From contig NZ_AHMN02000011.1 of assembly GCF_000243695.2 (NCBI RefSeq), positions 48,001 to 112,000 of the forward strand: a stretch of 64,000 nucleotides of DNA. Direction: 5' to 3'. Of the stretch, positions 38,726-47,537 are shown piece after piece. Every line of letters begins with the position of its first letter. Position 1 is the stretch's first letter. Made by a program: the position numbers and the translations under genes. Below the pieces are notes generated by a model. That model saw only the letters and a program-made list of their open reading frames with translations. It made no database searches and had not been told where the DNA came from. Source of the stretch: Leptospira kirschneri serovar Cynopteri str. 3522 CT. Its GTDB lineage: Bacteria; Spirochaetota; Leptospiria; Leptospirales; Leptospiraceae.

Positions 38726-40279
38726 ATGAACGAGCCGCGAAAAGAAAATAAAGTTTCTCTTGAAGAAATTAAAAACTGTATTTTACTTCTGGAAACTTTA
38801 ACGAAGAATCCTGAATTACTGACTGCTCTTCCCGAAAAGGAACGGATCGCTTTGATGATCGTTGCGGGAAAAATTTCCCGTCCCGATCGAAATGAAATAA
38901 GAATCCGAAATAAAACGATCAAACATTCGAGAAGAAAGGAAATTGTCACTCAAGAAAGGCAGGCGAGGGCGACGACCGGAATTCGATTGGCTAGAACAAC
39001 TCCAGTATTTAAAGCCCCTCTTCAAATTTCGGATCAAACCGATATTTGGAAAAATGAAACTGCGCCTGAACTTTCTTCTCCGCGTAACTGCTATGTGTGT
39101 AAAAAAGAATATACTCGACTTCATTTTTTTTATGATTCTATGTGTCCGGAATGTGGGGAGCTGAATTATAAAAAAAGATTTCAAACCGCACCCTTACACG
39201 GACAAGTCGCTTTGATTACCGGTTCCAGATTAAAGATAGGTTATCAGACAACTCTAATGCTTTTAAGAGCGGGAGCGACGGTAATCGCTACTACTCGTTT
39301 TCCAGTGGATGCAGCATTACGTTTTTCTAAAGAAGATGATTTTTCAGAGTGGTCTGATCGTCTTCAGATTTTCGGTTTGGATCTAAGACATACCCCGAGT
39401 GTAGAACTTTTTGCGAGTTATATAGAACAAACCGTGGATCGTTTAGATATTATCATCAATAACGCGGCTCAGACGGTTCGAAGGCCTCCCGGATTTTATT
39501 CTCATTTGATGAAATTAGAATCATTAGATTTTCATGATATACCAAGGGAAGCCGCTCAACTTTTGAAACTTCACAAGGATTGTAAGGAAAAACTCGAATC
39601 TTTCGGCGGGGCAAACTTAGCTAACGAAGTGGCACTTCCCGTAAGTTGGAATGGAAAAATTCCAGGAGTCGGAATTCGTTCTTCAGCACAACTTTCTCAA
39701 ATTCCTTATTCACACGATAATTCTTTTGAGTTGGAGACCGTTTTTCCGGAAGGCCAAATGGACGCGGATCTACAACAGATTGACCTTAGAAAAACGAATA
39801 GTTGGAGACTTAAGTTAGGGGAAATTCAGACTTCTGAAATGTTGGAAGTCCAACTTGTAAATTCCGTCGCTCCTTTTGTTCTTTGTAATCGTCTTGTGTC
39901 TGTTATGCGAAGGGAAAATACGGGTCAAAAACATATCGTAAACGTTTCCGCGATGGAAGGAAAATTTCATCGTTTTAAAAAAGAAGACAGGCATCCTCAT
40001 ACTAATATGGCAAAAGCTGCTTTGAACATGCTTACGCATACTTCTGCGAGTGATTTTGCAAAAGACGGGATTTATATGAACGCAGTAGATACTGGTTGGG
40101 TGACCGACGAAGATCCTGTAGAATTGTCGCAAAAAAAACAGGAACTTCACGATTTTCAACCTCCGCTAGATATAGTGGACGGAGCTGCAAGAGTTTGTGA
40201 TCCTATTTTTGACGGAATTCTTACCGGTAAACATTGGTGCGGTAAATTCTTAAAAGATTACTTTCCGATTGATTGGTGA
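38726..40279 (+). CDS. Short-chain dehydrogenase-like protein with N-terminal zinc ribbon
   Basis: 517 residues, twice the usual SDR size. The N-terminus is charged and helical, and Cys122-x2-Cys125-x14-Cys140-x2-Cys143 ([16 protein letters not shown]) forms a zinc ribbon. The SDR domain follows: [20 protein letters not shown] (Thr165, NADP/NAD loop), [20 protein letters not shown] (Asn245), [10 protein letters not shown] (Ser408) and [15 protein letters not shown]. The usual Y-x-x-x-K is T-x-x-x-K (Thr426, Lys430), so the catalytic Tyr is absent. A large insert lies between Asn245 and Ser408. A redox role is uncertain. ATG 38726; a TTG at 38690 is also in frame. Confidence 0.85.
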   Translation: MNEPRKENKVSLEEIKNCILLLETLTKNPELLTALPEKERIALMIVAGKISRPDRNEIRIRNKTIKHSRRKEIVTQERQARATTGIRLARTTPVFKAPLQISDQTDIWKNETAPELSSPRNCYVCKKEYTRLHFFYDSMCPECGELNYKKRFQTAPLHGQVALITGSRLKIGYQTTLMLLRAGATVIATTRFPVDAALRFSKEDDFSEWSDRLQIFGLDLRHTPSVELFASYIEQTVDRLDIIINNAAQTVRRPPGFYSHLMKLESLDFHDIPREAAQLLKLHKDCKEKLESFGGANLANEVALPVSWNGKIPGVGIRSSAQLSQIPYSHDNSFELETVFPEGQMDADLQQIDLRKTNSWRLKLGEIQTSEMLEVQLVNSVAPFVLCNRLVSVMRRENTGQKHIVNVSAMEGKFHRFKKEDRHPHTNMAKAALNMLTHTSASDFAKDGIYMNAVDTGWVTDEDPVELSQKKQELHDFQPPLDIVDGAARVCDPIFDGILTGKHWCGKFLKDYFPIDW

Positions 40280-40402
40280 ACCGGACTGTAAGCGACAAAA
40301 TCGTAGGGTTTTCCTTCGGAAAGTGATGATGCATAGAATTATCTTTCAGTATAATTTATAAAATCTACAATTGAATCCATGTTCTAAAATCTGATTTTTT
40401 AA

Positions 40403-41035
40403 ACTACATTCTAAATTACGCATATAGATTTGTCTCGGCGTAAAGTGCTTGGATTTGTGTAAATCTGCACATTACAGTTTTTATTCTTTTGTATAGAGGG
40501 CGGAGTAAAAATCCTGTTTTTGGCACTGTTATACTTTTAAAAAAGAATTCAAGGAGTATTATATTTTAAAAATATGATATTTAAAAAAATGTGCGAAAAA
40601 TATAATGTTTTTCATAATATTTAAAGCGAATGGGGAACTTATAGAAATAGATTTTTAATTTTGATGATGACTGTAGAACAGGGGTTTTGTGTAAAAATCG
40701 AATGGAAGATATTCTTTTTGTATTTTATAGTAGTCCCCACAATTTTCAAAGTTTAAGTGCTAAATCCACGATTTGTGAGAGTTCCCACATCTATTTTTTT
40801 TACAAAAAAATTGACCTAAGATAAAACGGATTTTCTCCATGAATTCACATTTCATTATGTAGTTCTGAGTAAAGTAGTGGGCTTATGTAGAAATTTAATT
40901 GTTATTTTCAAATTTTATAGAAGTTTTTTTAAGGAAAAAACATTACAAAATTCAGGACTAACAAACATACTTTCTGTGGGAACTACCGCAACTCCGGGAT
41001 TTTACAGTAAAAACTCGGAACTTGTAGGAACCTAC
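40403..41035. repeat. Repeat-rich gap: R6, R7 and R5 copies
   Basis: R6 at 40403-40485 (CTACATTCTAAATTACGCAT); inverted R7 at 40655-40715 (ATTTTGATGATGACTGTAGA, GGTTTTGTGTAAAAATCG); R5 cores inverted at 40790-40799 and direct at 40975-40984, with variants GTAGTCCCCACA and TGTAGGAACCTACCACA. The last abuts the stop codon of the FadL-like gene at 41040. No gene in 40280-41039. Confidence 0.6.
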
Positions 41036-41039
41036 CACA

Positions 41040-42458
41040 CTAATCAAAAGAACGAGTAACGCCAAAATTGATTCCAATCGAATGAAGTGCTTGGGTACTG
41101 TAAGAATATCCTACAATGTTGTTTTGGTTCGGACCAAAAATTCCGTGGTTTATTGCCCAGTCTGTATCTTTGCCACCTTGAATTTGTTTTCCGGGAATAA
41201 AACAACTCATTCCAAAATCGAAACTCCAGGGCCCGGAAGAATAACTAAATCCTCCTGCAATTACGTGGTTGAGAGTTAATAAGATCCCTTGCGCTCCGTT
41301 TACAGCGTTGCTGGAAACGATCGGAGAATTATAACTATATCCCAAACGATAAGTCCAATCTTTTGTGATTTTATGTTCGAGTCCAATTAACACAGCCCAT
41401 TGATTCCGATAGTTTAAACGTGCAGTTGCTTCCGAACTTCGTCCTTGTGGATTTGGATACCAAGGATCTTCTAAATTCTGTCTGACGTTTTTTAAGTAAG
41501 AACCATAATTTATATAAAGAAAATCGACCGCTACTTTTAGGTTTTCTGGACCGATTGCAAATCCAAGACCGTGTTTCTCGGGCGAACGGAAATAATAAGA
41601 AACTCCAGTGGATCTATAATAGGTGGGATCATTGACACCGATCGTATAACTACCATTAAATGGAAAATTTGCACTTGATTGATATACGTATGCAATTCTG
41701 AGCCAATCTGTAACCGTATAGTTAGAGCCGATAATTCCACTTAACGCAAGAGCGTTCTTTTTACTTTCATAATGAAATCCTTGTCCAGGAATTTCCCGAA
41801 TTCCAAAAGCATCGTAATATCTTATGTTACGGTTTTGAGCGCCATAGTTTAGTTCTAAACTAGCACCTAAAGAAAGATTTCCAAACTTGACAGATAAACC
41901 GTTTACAGCCTTAATAAAAATTCCCTGATTTTCGGTAGTTTCTTGGATTCTTTTACCATCTCCAAAAATACCAGGTAAACCTGCCCATTGATTTACGGTT
42001 TCTCCTGTAGGAGTATTACGATTGATTTTTTCCGCAGCTCCGTTTACTACTCCGAACACATACGCCGCAAATCCATAGTCGATCGTATCCGTTACCGGAA
42101 GTTTAACCGCCATGTATGGAGCGGCTCCTGCACCACTTCTATATTTAGAATTCGTATAATTTAAACTTGGGTCCGGATCTAAAAACTGATCCTTCAGCCT
42201 TACTTGGGCGTGTGACATTCCTAAACCGAATTCTATTTTTTTTTCTTTCGTTAAATATAAATTCGCAGGATTGAGTGCAACGTCCATAGGAGAACCACCT
42301 AACGCAAAGTTGACGCCAGCCAAACCTTCATATCTTGCGTTGATTGCGTTTCTACTGTTACTTGCAACTGCCCAGAGGGATGGAAAAGAAATAAAAACTC
42401 CCAGACCAATAAAGATCGGGAATGTACTTTTTCGGATTCGATTCAATAAAATTCTCAT
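41040..42458 (-). CDS. FadL/OmpP1/TodX-family outer-membrane transporter
   Basis: 472 residues with signal peptide STFPIFIGLGVFISFPSLWA. The N-terminus of the mature protein has SNSRNAINARYEGLAGVNFA and GGSPMDVALNPANL, the plug hallmark of FadL-type porins (N-P-A). The body alternates polar and aromatic residues as beta-strands (NYRNQWAVLIGLEHKITKDW, TYRLGYSYNSPIVSSNAVNG), ending IGINFGVTRSFD near a terminal aromatic. It probably lets long-chain fatty acids or other hydrophobic molecules cross the outer membrane. ATG 42458 with AAGAGAT upstream. It is divergent from the DUF3604 gene unit. Confidence 0.9.
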   Translation of the reverse strand: MRILLNRIRKSTFPIFIGLGVFISFPSLWAVASNSRNAINARYEGLAGVNFALGGSPMDVALNPANLYLTKEKKIEFGLGMSHAQVRLKDQFLDPDPSLNYTNSKYRSGAGAAPYMAVKLPVTDTIDYGFAAYVFGVVNGAAEKINRNTPTGETVNQWAGLPGIFGDGKRIQETTENQGIFIKAVNGLSVKFGNLSLGASLELNYGAQNRNIRYYDAFGIREIPGQGFHYESKKNALALSGIIGSNYTVTDWLRIAYVYQSSANFPFNGSYTIGVNDPTYYRSTGVSYYFRSPEKHGLGFAIGPENLKVAVDFLYINYGSYLKNVRQNLEDPWYPNPQGRSSEATARLNYRNQWAVLIGLEHKITKDWTYRLGYSYNSPIVSSNAVNGAQGILLTLNHVIAGGFSYSSGPWSFDFGMSCFIPGKQIQGGKDTDWAINHGIFGPNQNNIVGYSYSTQALHSIGINFGVTRSFD

Positions 42459-42738
42459 AGATCTCTTTTAAAAAACGGATTTTTTTTTCGTCTTTGTCGG
42501 TGGAATCTTTTTACAGAGACCCGGTCTCAAATAGGAATGATTTTTATCCATTATAACAAATAATACAATCCATAATTGAAAATGCCCTCCGTTTATCAAT
42601 ATTTATTTCTTATATGTTGATATTTTTGTATGTTATAATAGAAATTGTTTGCTTTTTTGTACCTACTTTTTCAGTCTGTCCCTGGTTTCTGGTCTTGATT
42701 TTGTCAAAACCATTCCAGGTGAAGAATTGGAGAATAAA

Positions 42739-44949
42739 ATGAGTAAAAAAAATTTCCTGAAGTTGGTGCTTTTTATCGGGATCGTATCTGTTTTCGCGGT
42801 CAATGCGTGGAACGGCAACGGCAATTCTTCTCAGTCAAAATCTAAAAATTCAAATACAACTTTAGAAAATCAAACTCAAACAGAATCGAAACAAATCTTA
42901 TTCGGAGATTTGCATGTACATACCACTTACTCCATGGACGCTTATGCAATCAGCTTACCTATGTTAAACGGAGAAGGCGCTCATCCACCTAAGGACGCTT
43001 GTGACTATGCAAGATATTGCTCCGCTTTGGATTTTTGGTCTATCAACGATCATGCAGAAGGTTTAACTCCAAAACAATGGCAGGAAGAAAAAGATCTGAT
43101 TCGTCAATGTAACGCTAACGCAGGAGATCCTAAAAATCCAGATATGGTTTCTTTTTTAGGTTGGGAATGGACCCAAATGGGAACCACAGTAGAAAGTCAT
43201 TATGGACATAGAAACGTAATCTTTAAAGACACAGAAGAAGATAAGGTCCCCGCAAGAACTATTGCGGCTTCTGGTCCATATACTGAACTTTTTTCGGGAC
43301 CTCCTTTTGTGATGAGAAATATTTTAAAGATAATCGCACCCGGAGGAAATAGACAAGCGTATTACGATTTTGCAGACTTTGTCACGGATCGTCTTTCTTA
43401 CGAACATTGTCCTTCAGGAGTTCATGTTAAGGAACTCCCTAAGGATTGTACCGAATGGGCCGCGACCCCCGCCGAACTTTTTGAAAAATTACAACAATGG
43501 AATATACCTACATTAGTCATTCCGCATGGTAATACCTGGGGATTTTATACACCTCCCGGAATTACTTATGATAAACAATTAAAAGGAGAGGATCATAACG
43601 AAGACATACAAAAGTTAGTCGAAATCTATTCGGGGCATGGCAACTCGGAGGAATATCGTCCTTGGCAAGAAGTAAGTATTGATCGAAGCGGCAAACCAGT
43701 TTGTAACGAACCTTCTTTGGGTTTTGAACCTTCTTGTTGGAGAGCGGGAGAACTCATTCGGGCAAGATGTTTAAAAGAAGGGGATTCTCCAAAAGAATGC
43801 GATGATAAAGCGACTATCGCAAGAGAAAACCACGCGGTCGCAGGTGTGTCCGGGTTTACTACCGTTCCTGGAGCCACTCCGGACGATTGGGGAAACTCGG
43901 GACAATGTCCGGATTGTTTTTTACCAGCGTTCAACTTTAGGCCGGGTAATTCGGTTCAATATGCATTAGCAATTACTAATTTTGATAATCCTCATAAACC
44001 TAGAAACTTCCGTTTCGGTTTTATAGGTTCCAGCGATTCGCACACTGCAAGAGCGGGTAACGGTTATAAAGAATATTGGAGAAAGGGGCTGACGGAAGCT
44101 GCTGGTCCGGAAAAACCAAATGCATTCGGTATGATGGAGCCTGCAAAAAACAGAAAAAAACCGGTTTCTAAATCAATTCCTTTTAGTCCTAAAGGATTGG
44201 GACCTTTTGAAATCATGGATAACGAAAGACAAGCCTCTTTCTTTTTTACCGGAGGTTTGGTTGCGGTTCATTCTAAAGGTAGGGATAGGGATTCTATCTG
44301 GGATTCTCTAAATCGGAAAGAGGTATATGCAACTTCCGGAGATAGAATTTTACTTTGGTTCGATTTAAAAAATTCTCCGGGAGAAAAATCAGAAATTGTA
44401 GCACCTATGGGCTCGGAAATTTCTTTCTCTCAAAATCCAACTTTCAAAGTGCGCGCTGTAGGAGCATTTCAACAGAAGCCAGGTTGTCCCGATAAAAGTG
44501 TTTCTGGAATCGGAGCCGAACGTCTACAAAGACTTTGTAAAGGCGAATGTTATCATCCTTCTTCGGAAAGAAAAAAAATTACTAGAATCGAAGTGATTCG
44601 AATCCTTCCTCAAATTTCTCAGAACGAATCCGTTTCCAAATTGATTCAAGATCCTTGGAAAACGTTTCGTTGCAAACCCGATCCGTCCGGTTGTGAAGTT
44701 GAATTTCAAGATACAACTTATTCCGATTTAGGAAGGGACGCGGTTTATTACGTTAGGGCGATTGAAGAAGTTTCTCCAGCGGTAAACGGAGGACAACTGC
44801 GTTGTGAATACGATGAGCAAGGGCGTTGTATCAAAGTGAAACCTTGTTACGGAGATTATCGTACCGATCCGAATGACGACTGTTTGGCGAACGTGGAAGA
44901 ACGAGCTTGGTCTTCTCCAATTTATCTAACTCAATCGAAACAAAAATGA
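42739..44949 (+). CDS. Exported DUF3604 protein, PHP-like metal site
   Basis: 736 residues from ATG 42739, with GGAG seven bases upstream; a TTG at 42649 is rejected. Signal peptide MSKKNFLKLVLFIGIVSVFA. The core begins LFGDLHVHTTYSMDAY, a PHP-like H-x-H-x-x-x-S metal motif, and continues with ALDFWSINDHAEGL, FLGWEWTQMG, PTLVIPHGNTWGF and FGFIGSSDSHTARAG, all histidine/aspartate segments of the DUF3604 family. The C-terminal third has many Cys (RLQRLCKGECYHP, FRCKPDPSGCE), compatible with disulphides in the periplasm. The activity of the family is unknown; a phosphoesterase-like fold is inferred. First gene of a four-gene same-strand run. Confidence 0.9.
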   Translation: MSKKNFLKLVLFIGIVSVFAVNAWNGNGNSSQSKSKNSNTTLENQTQTESKQILFGDLHVHTTYSMDAYAISLPMLNGEGAHPPKDACDYARYCSALDFWSINDHAEGLTPKQWQEEKDLIRQCNANAGDPKNPDMVSFLGWEWTQMGTTVESHYGHRNVIFKDTEEDKVPARTIAASGPYTELFSGPPFVMRNILKIIAPGGNRQAYYDFADFVTDRLSYEHCPSGVHVKELPKDCTEWAATPAELFEKLQQWNIPTLVIPHGNTWGFYTPPGITYDKQLKGEDHNEDIQKLVEIYSGHGNSEEYRPWQEVSIDRSGKPVCNEPSLGFEPSCWRAGELIRARCLKEGDSPKECDDKATIARENHAVAGVSGFTTVPGATPDDWGNSGQCPDCFLPAFNFRPGNSVQYALAITNFDNPHKPRNFRFGFIGSSDSHTARAGNGYKEYWRKGLTEAAGPEKPNAFGMMEPAKNRKKPVSKSIPFSPKGLGPFEIMDNERQASFFFTGGLVAVHSKGRDRDSIWDSLNRKEVYATSGDRILLWFDLKNSPGEKSEIVAPMGSEISFSQNPTFKVRAVGAFQQKPGCPDKSVSGIGAERLQRLCKGECYHPSSERKKITRIEVIRILPQISQNESVSKLIQDPWKTFRCKPDPSGCEVEFQDTTYSDLGRDAVYYVRAIEEVSPAVNGGQLRCEYDEQGRCIKVKPCYGDYRTDPNDDCLANVEERAWSSPIYLTQSKQK

Positions 44950-45020
44950 ATTCTTTCTAAACTGGGCTCGGCTCTGATAACTTTGATCGTTGAGTTCTAA
45001 TTTTGGGGAAACTTAGTAGA

Positions 45021-45860
45021 ATGTTTTTTGGGAAAAATATAGTTATAAGACCTAAGTATTTTTTAGGTGCTGGAGCATTGTTCGGCTTTTTACTTGCTCT
45101 TATTGGTTTATTGTTTCCCGAAAAGGAAATTTTACTTTCCGATACGGTTGCGGAAGTGAACGGAAATTACATTAGAAAAGATGAATATTTAAGAACGTTA
45201 ACCGCTATTTCTTCCGATAGTAAAAACCCGATTACGAAAGAAGCTCGTACTAACGTATTGGAACGACTGATAGAAGAAGAATTATTGGTACAAAGGGGAT
45301 TAGAACTGGGTTTTGCAAGAGAAGATCGTTTGATTAGGGCTTCTATTGTTAGGGCGGTTATTCAATCCATCATTTCGGAAAACGTTTCCGAAAAACCGAA
45401 CGTTTTAGAACTCAGATCTTATTTTTTGTTCAATCGGGATAAATTTTTAAAAACGTCCCGTTATCAAGTGGCGGTTTATCAACAATCGGATGAACTTTCC
45501 GCCGCACGAATTTCAAAAGAACTCAGAGAAACCGGAAGCACAAAATCGAATAACGTATCTTATATTCCAAATACATTATTACCTTTATCTAAACTTCTGG
45601 ATTATCTGGGCCCGGATGTGGTTTTAGCTTTGGGAAATTTAAAATCCGGAGAAGTATCTGATCCGATAAAATCGGGAGAAATTTTTTTTGTAGTCAAAGT
45701 TTTTGTTTTGGAGCCAGGTTCTACGCCTGATTTTGATTCCGTAAAGGAAGAAGTAGAAGCGTCTTATATTCAGGAAAAAGGTGACAGGACTTTGAGGGAA
45801 TATTTAGACAGGCTAAAAACAAAATCTAAAATAAAAAGAAGTCTACCTACTTCAGATTAA
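45021..45860 (+). CDS. PpiC/SurA-like periplasmic foldase
   Basis: 279 residues from ATG 45021 (TTG 45003 also in frame). A membrane anchor, YFLGAGALFGFLLALIGLLF, is followed by VAEVNGNYIRKDEYLRTLTA and RTNVLERLIEEELLVQRGLE, the SurA/PrsA-type N-terminal chaperone helices. A shortened parvulin-like stretch follows (RSYFLFNRDKFLKTSRYQVA, LGPDVVLALGNLKSGEVSDP, IFFVVKVFVLEPGSTPDFDS). The rotamase core is reduced, so it may act mainly as a chaperone. It lies between the DUF3604 and HupE genes, 71 and 6 bases away, and probably helps fold the partner proteins. Confidence 0.82.
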   Translation: MFFGKNIVIRPKYFLGAGALFGFLLALIGLLFPEKEILLSDTVAEVNGNYIRKDEYLRTLTAISSDSKNPITKEARTNVLERLIEEELLVQRGLELGFAREDRLIRASIVRAVIQSIISENVSEKPNVLELRSYFLFNRDKFLKTSRYQVAVYQQSDELSAARISKELRETGSTKSNNVSYIPNTLLPLSKLLDYLGPDVVLALGNLKSGEVSDPIKSGEIFFVVKVFVLEPGSTPDFDSVKEEVEASYIQEKGDRTLREYLDRLKTKSKIKRSLPTSD

Positions 45861-45866
45861 TAAAAC

Positions 45867-47075
45867 ATGAAGAAAATAATTTATTTTATTATTATATTAT
45901 TTTTTTCAAATGAAGTTTTTTCTCACAATAGGAGTGAGTCTTTTTCGGTTTGGAAAGTAGATAAAAATATTCTCAGTGGTGTAATAACAATTCCGATTCG
46001 GGAAGTTACTCGAATTCCTTTTTTAGACGGAGAAACTGGAGATTTATCGGATCATTTCGCTTCTTACATTCGACCTCATATTGTAGTTCGTTCTGGAGAT
46101 AAAGAATGTTTTCTTTCTACACCGATTCGTCCTTTAAAATCCAATTCCGCTTTTATACGACTGGAAATGATTTTCCAATGTGAAAATAAACCTCCGGATT
46201 TTATGATATATACCGGATTTTATGCTCCTTCTCATCTTCATTATTCCAGATTGAATTTCGAAGACGGGAATATCTCTGAAAATTTATTTCAATCTAAAAG
46301 AACCGAGTGGGGTTTTAAAAAAGAATCCGCTTCTCAGTCTTCTGGTTTCTTGGGGTTTGTATTTGCCGGGATCGAACACATCGGAACTGGAGTCGATCAC
46401 ATCGTATTTTTATTAGCGGTTCTTTTAGCTTCTAAACATTGGAAGGAAGTTCTACTTTCGATTACAGGTTTTACCTTGGGTCATAGTTTTACTCTTTCAA
46501 TTGCAACGTTAAATAAAATCAAACCAGATACTTCGGGTATAGAGGCATTTATTGGACTTACCATTTTGATCGTTGCCGCCAAATCAGTGTTAGTTGTAGA
46601 AGAAAAAAGGAGTCAAATTCCTTTTTGGGTCGCTTCTGTTCCTTTAATAGTAGGTTGGATCGTTTGGAGTTTACAGATCCGAGAAACCCATATTCTATTT
46701 GCGTATATAGGAATGTCCTTTTTCACTTTTTGTTATTTGTCTTTCAATCAATATATAACGAATTCTAAATCAAGAGGTTTGTATTTGGGAATTACCACCC
46801 TTGCTTTTGGAATGATTCACGGTTTTGGATTTGCAGGATTTTTACTCGAAACCGGTCTAGATCGAGACCATTTATTAATTCCACTTCTTGGTTTTAATTT
46901 AGGTGTGGAAATAGGTCAGCTGGTTTTGATCAGTCTTATTCTCGGAGTGGTTTGGTGTTTATTTCGAAAAATCAAATCTGAGTTCAAGGAACTTACTCTT
47001 TTATATTTATTATTTCTGCTCGCGGTCCTAGGAACGTACTGGTTCTTTCAACGTAGTTTTCAAATTCATTCTTAA
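45867..47075 (+). CDS. HupE/UreJ-type integral membrane protein
   Basis: 402 residues: signal MKKIIYFIIILFFSNEVFS, then a periplasmic domain of about 125 residues, then the HupE/UreJ_2 membrane domain of about seven helices. Histidine-bearing helices are FVFAGIEHIGTGVDHIVFLL, GFTLGHSFTLSIATL, FGMIHGFGFAGFLL and GFNLGVEIGQLVL. HupE and UreJ are nickel permease-like proteins of hydrogenase and urease loci; neither enzyme is encoded here, so the substrate is open (metal inferred). The start lies 6 bases after the foldase gene, indicating tight coupling. The next gene is a TonB-dependent receptor. Confidence 0.9.
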   Translation: MKKIIYFIIILFFSNEVFSHNRSESFSVWKVDKNILSGVITIPIREVTRIPFLDGETGDLSDHFASYIRPHIVVRSGDKECFLSTPIRPLKSNSAFIRLEMIFQCENKPPDFMIYTGFYAPSHLHYSRLNFEDGNISENLFQSKRTEWGFKKESASQSSGFLGFVFAGIEHIGTGVDHIVFLLAVLLASKHWKEVLLSITGFTLGHSFTLSIATLNKIKPDTSGIEAFIGLTILIVAAKSVLVVEEKRSQIPFWVASVPLIVGWIVWSLQIRETHILFAYIGMSFFTFCYLSFNQYITNSKSRGLYLGITTLAFGMIHGFGFAGFLLETGLDRDHLLIPLLGFNLGVEIGQLVLISLILGVVWCLFRKIKSEFKELTLLYLLFLLAVLGTYWFFQRSFQIHS

Positions 47076-47420
47076 ATACATTTACAGTCGGCTTCAAGAA
47101 TGAAAGCATTTTATAAAATATTAATATTATATTTTAAGAATTTTTGTTTTCGATTTCTGATTCGTAACCCCTTGTATGAAAAAAATCGTTTAGTTTTGTT
47201 TAAGGTGAGATCATTTAGAAAAGTATTGAAACTTATTTTAAAATCCCAGAAGAGTAAAAAAATAAATTTAAATATAATAAAATCAATTTGGTTTTGGAGT
47301 GGATTTTTCGGAACAGAATTATTTCAAAAAGTTCAAAGGACGAACTTCTTTAAGAATTTGATCGTTTCTGTAAACAAAAGTTTATTTAGAAATTTAAGAA
47401 CTTATTTTAGAAACTTGCGG

Positions 47421-47520
47421 TGTGGGAACTCATACCGAAATTTAACTACAGAAAAATCATTCAAATCCACGAATTCTACCTTAAGAGACATAATTTATGG
47501 GAACTACTGCATTTTATTAA
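47421..47520. repeat. R5 copies in the leader of the TonB receptor gene
   Basis: GGTGTGGGAACTCATACCGA (core 47421-47430) and TTATGGGAACTACTGCATTT. The frame is open through this repeat back to an ATG at 47100, but the reading is Lys/Asn/Phe-rich and repeat-derived. It is therefore treated as leader rather than protein. Confidence 0.6.
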
Positions 47521-47537
47521 AAACTCTCCGAAGGTTT

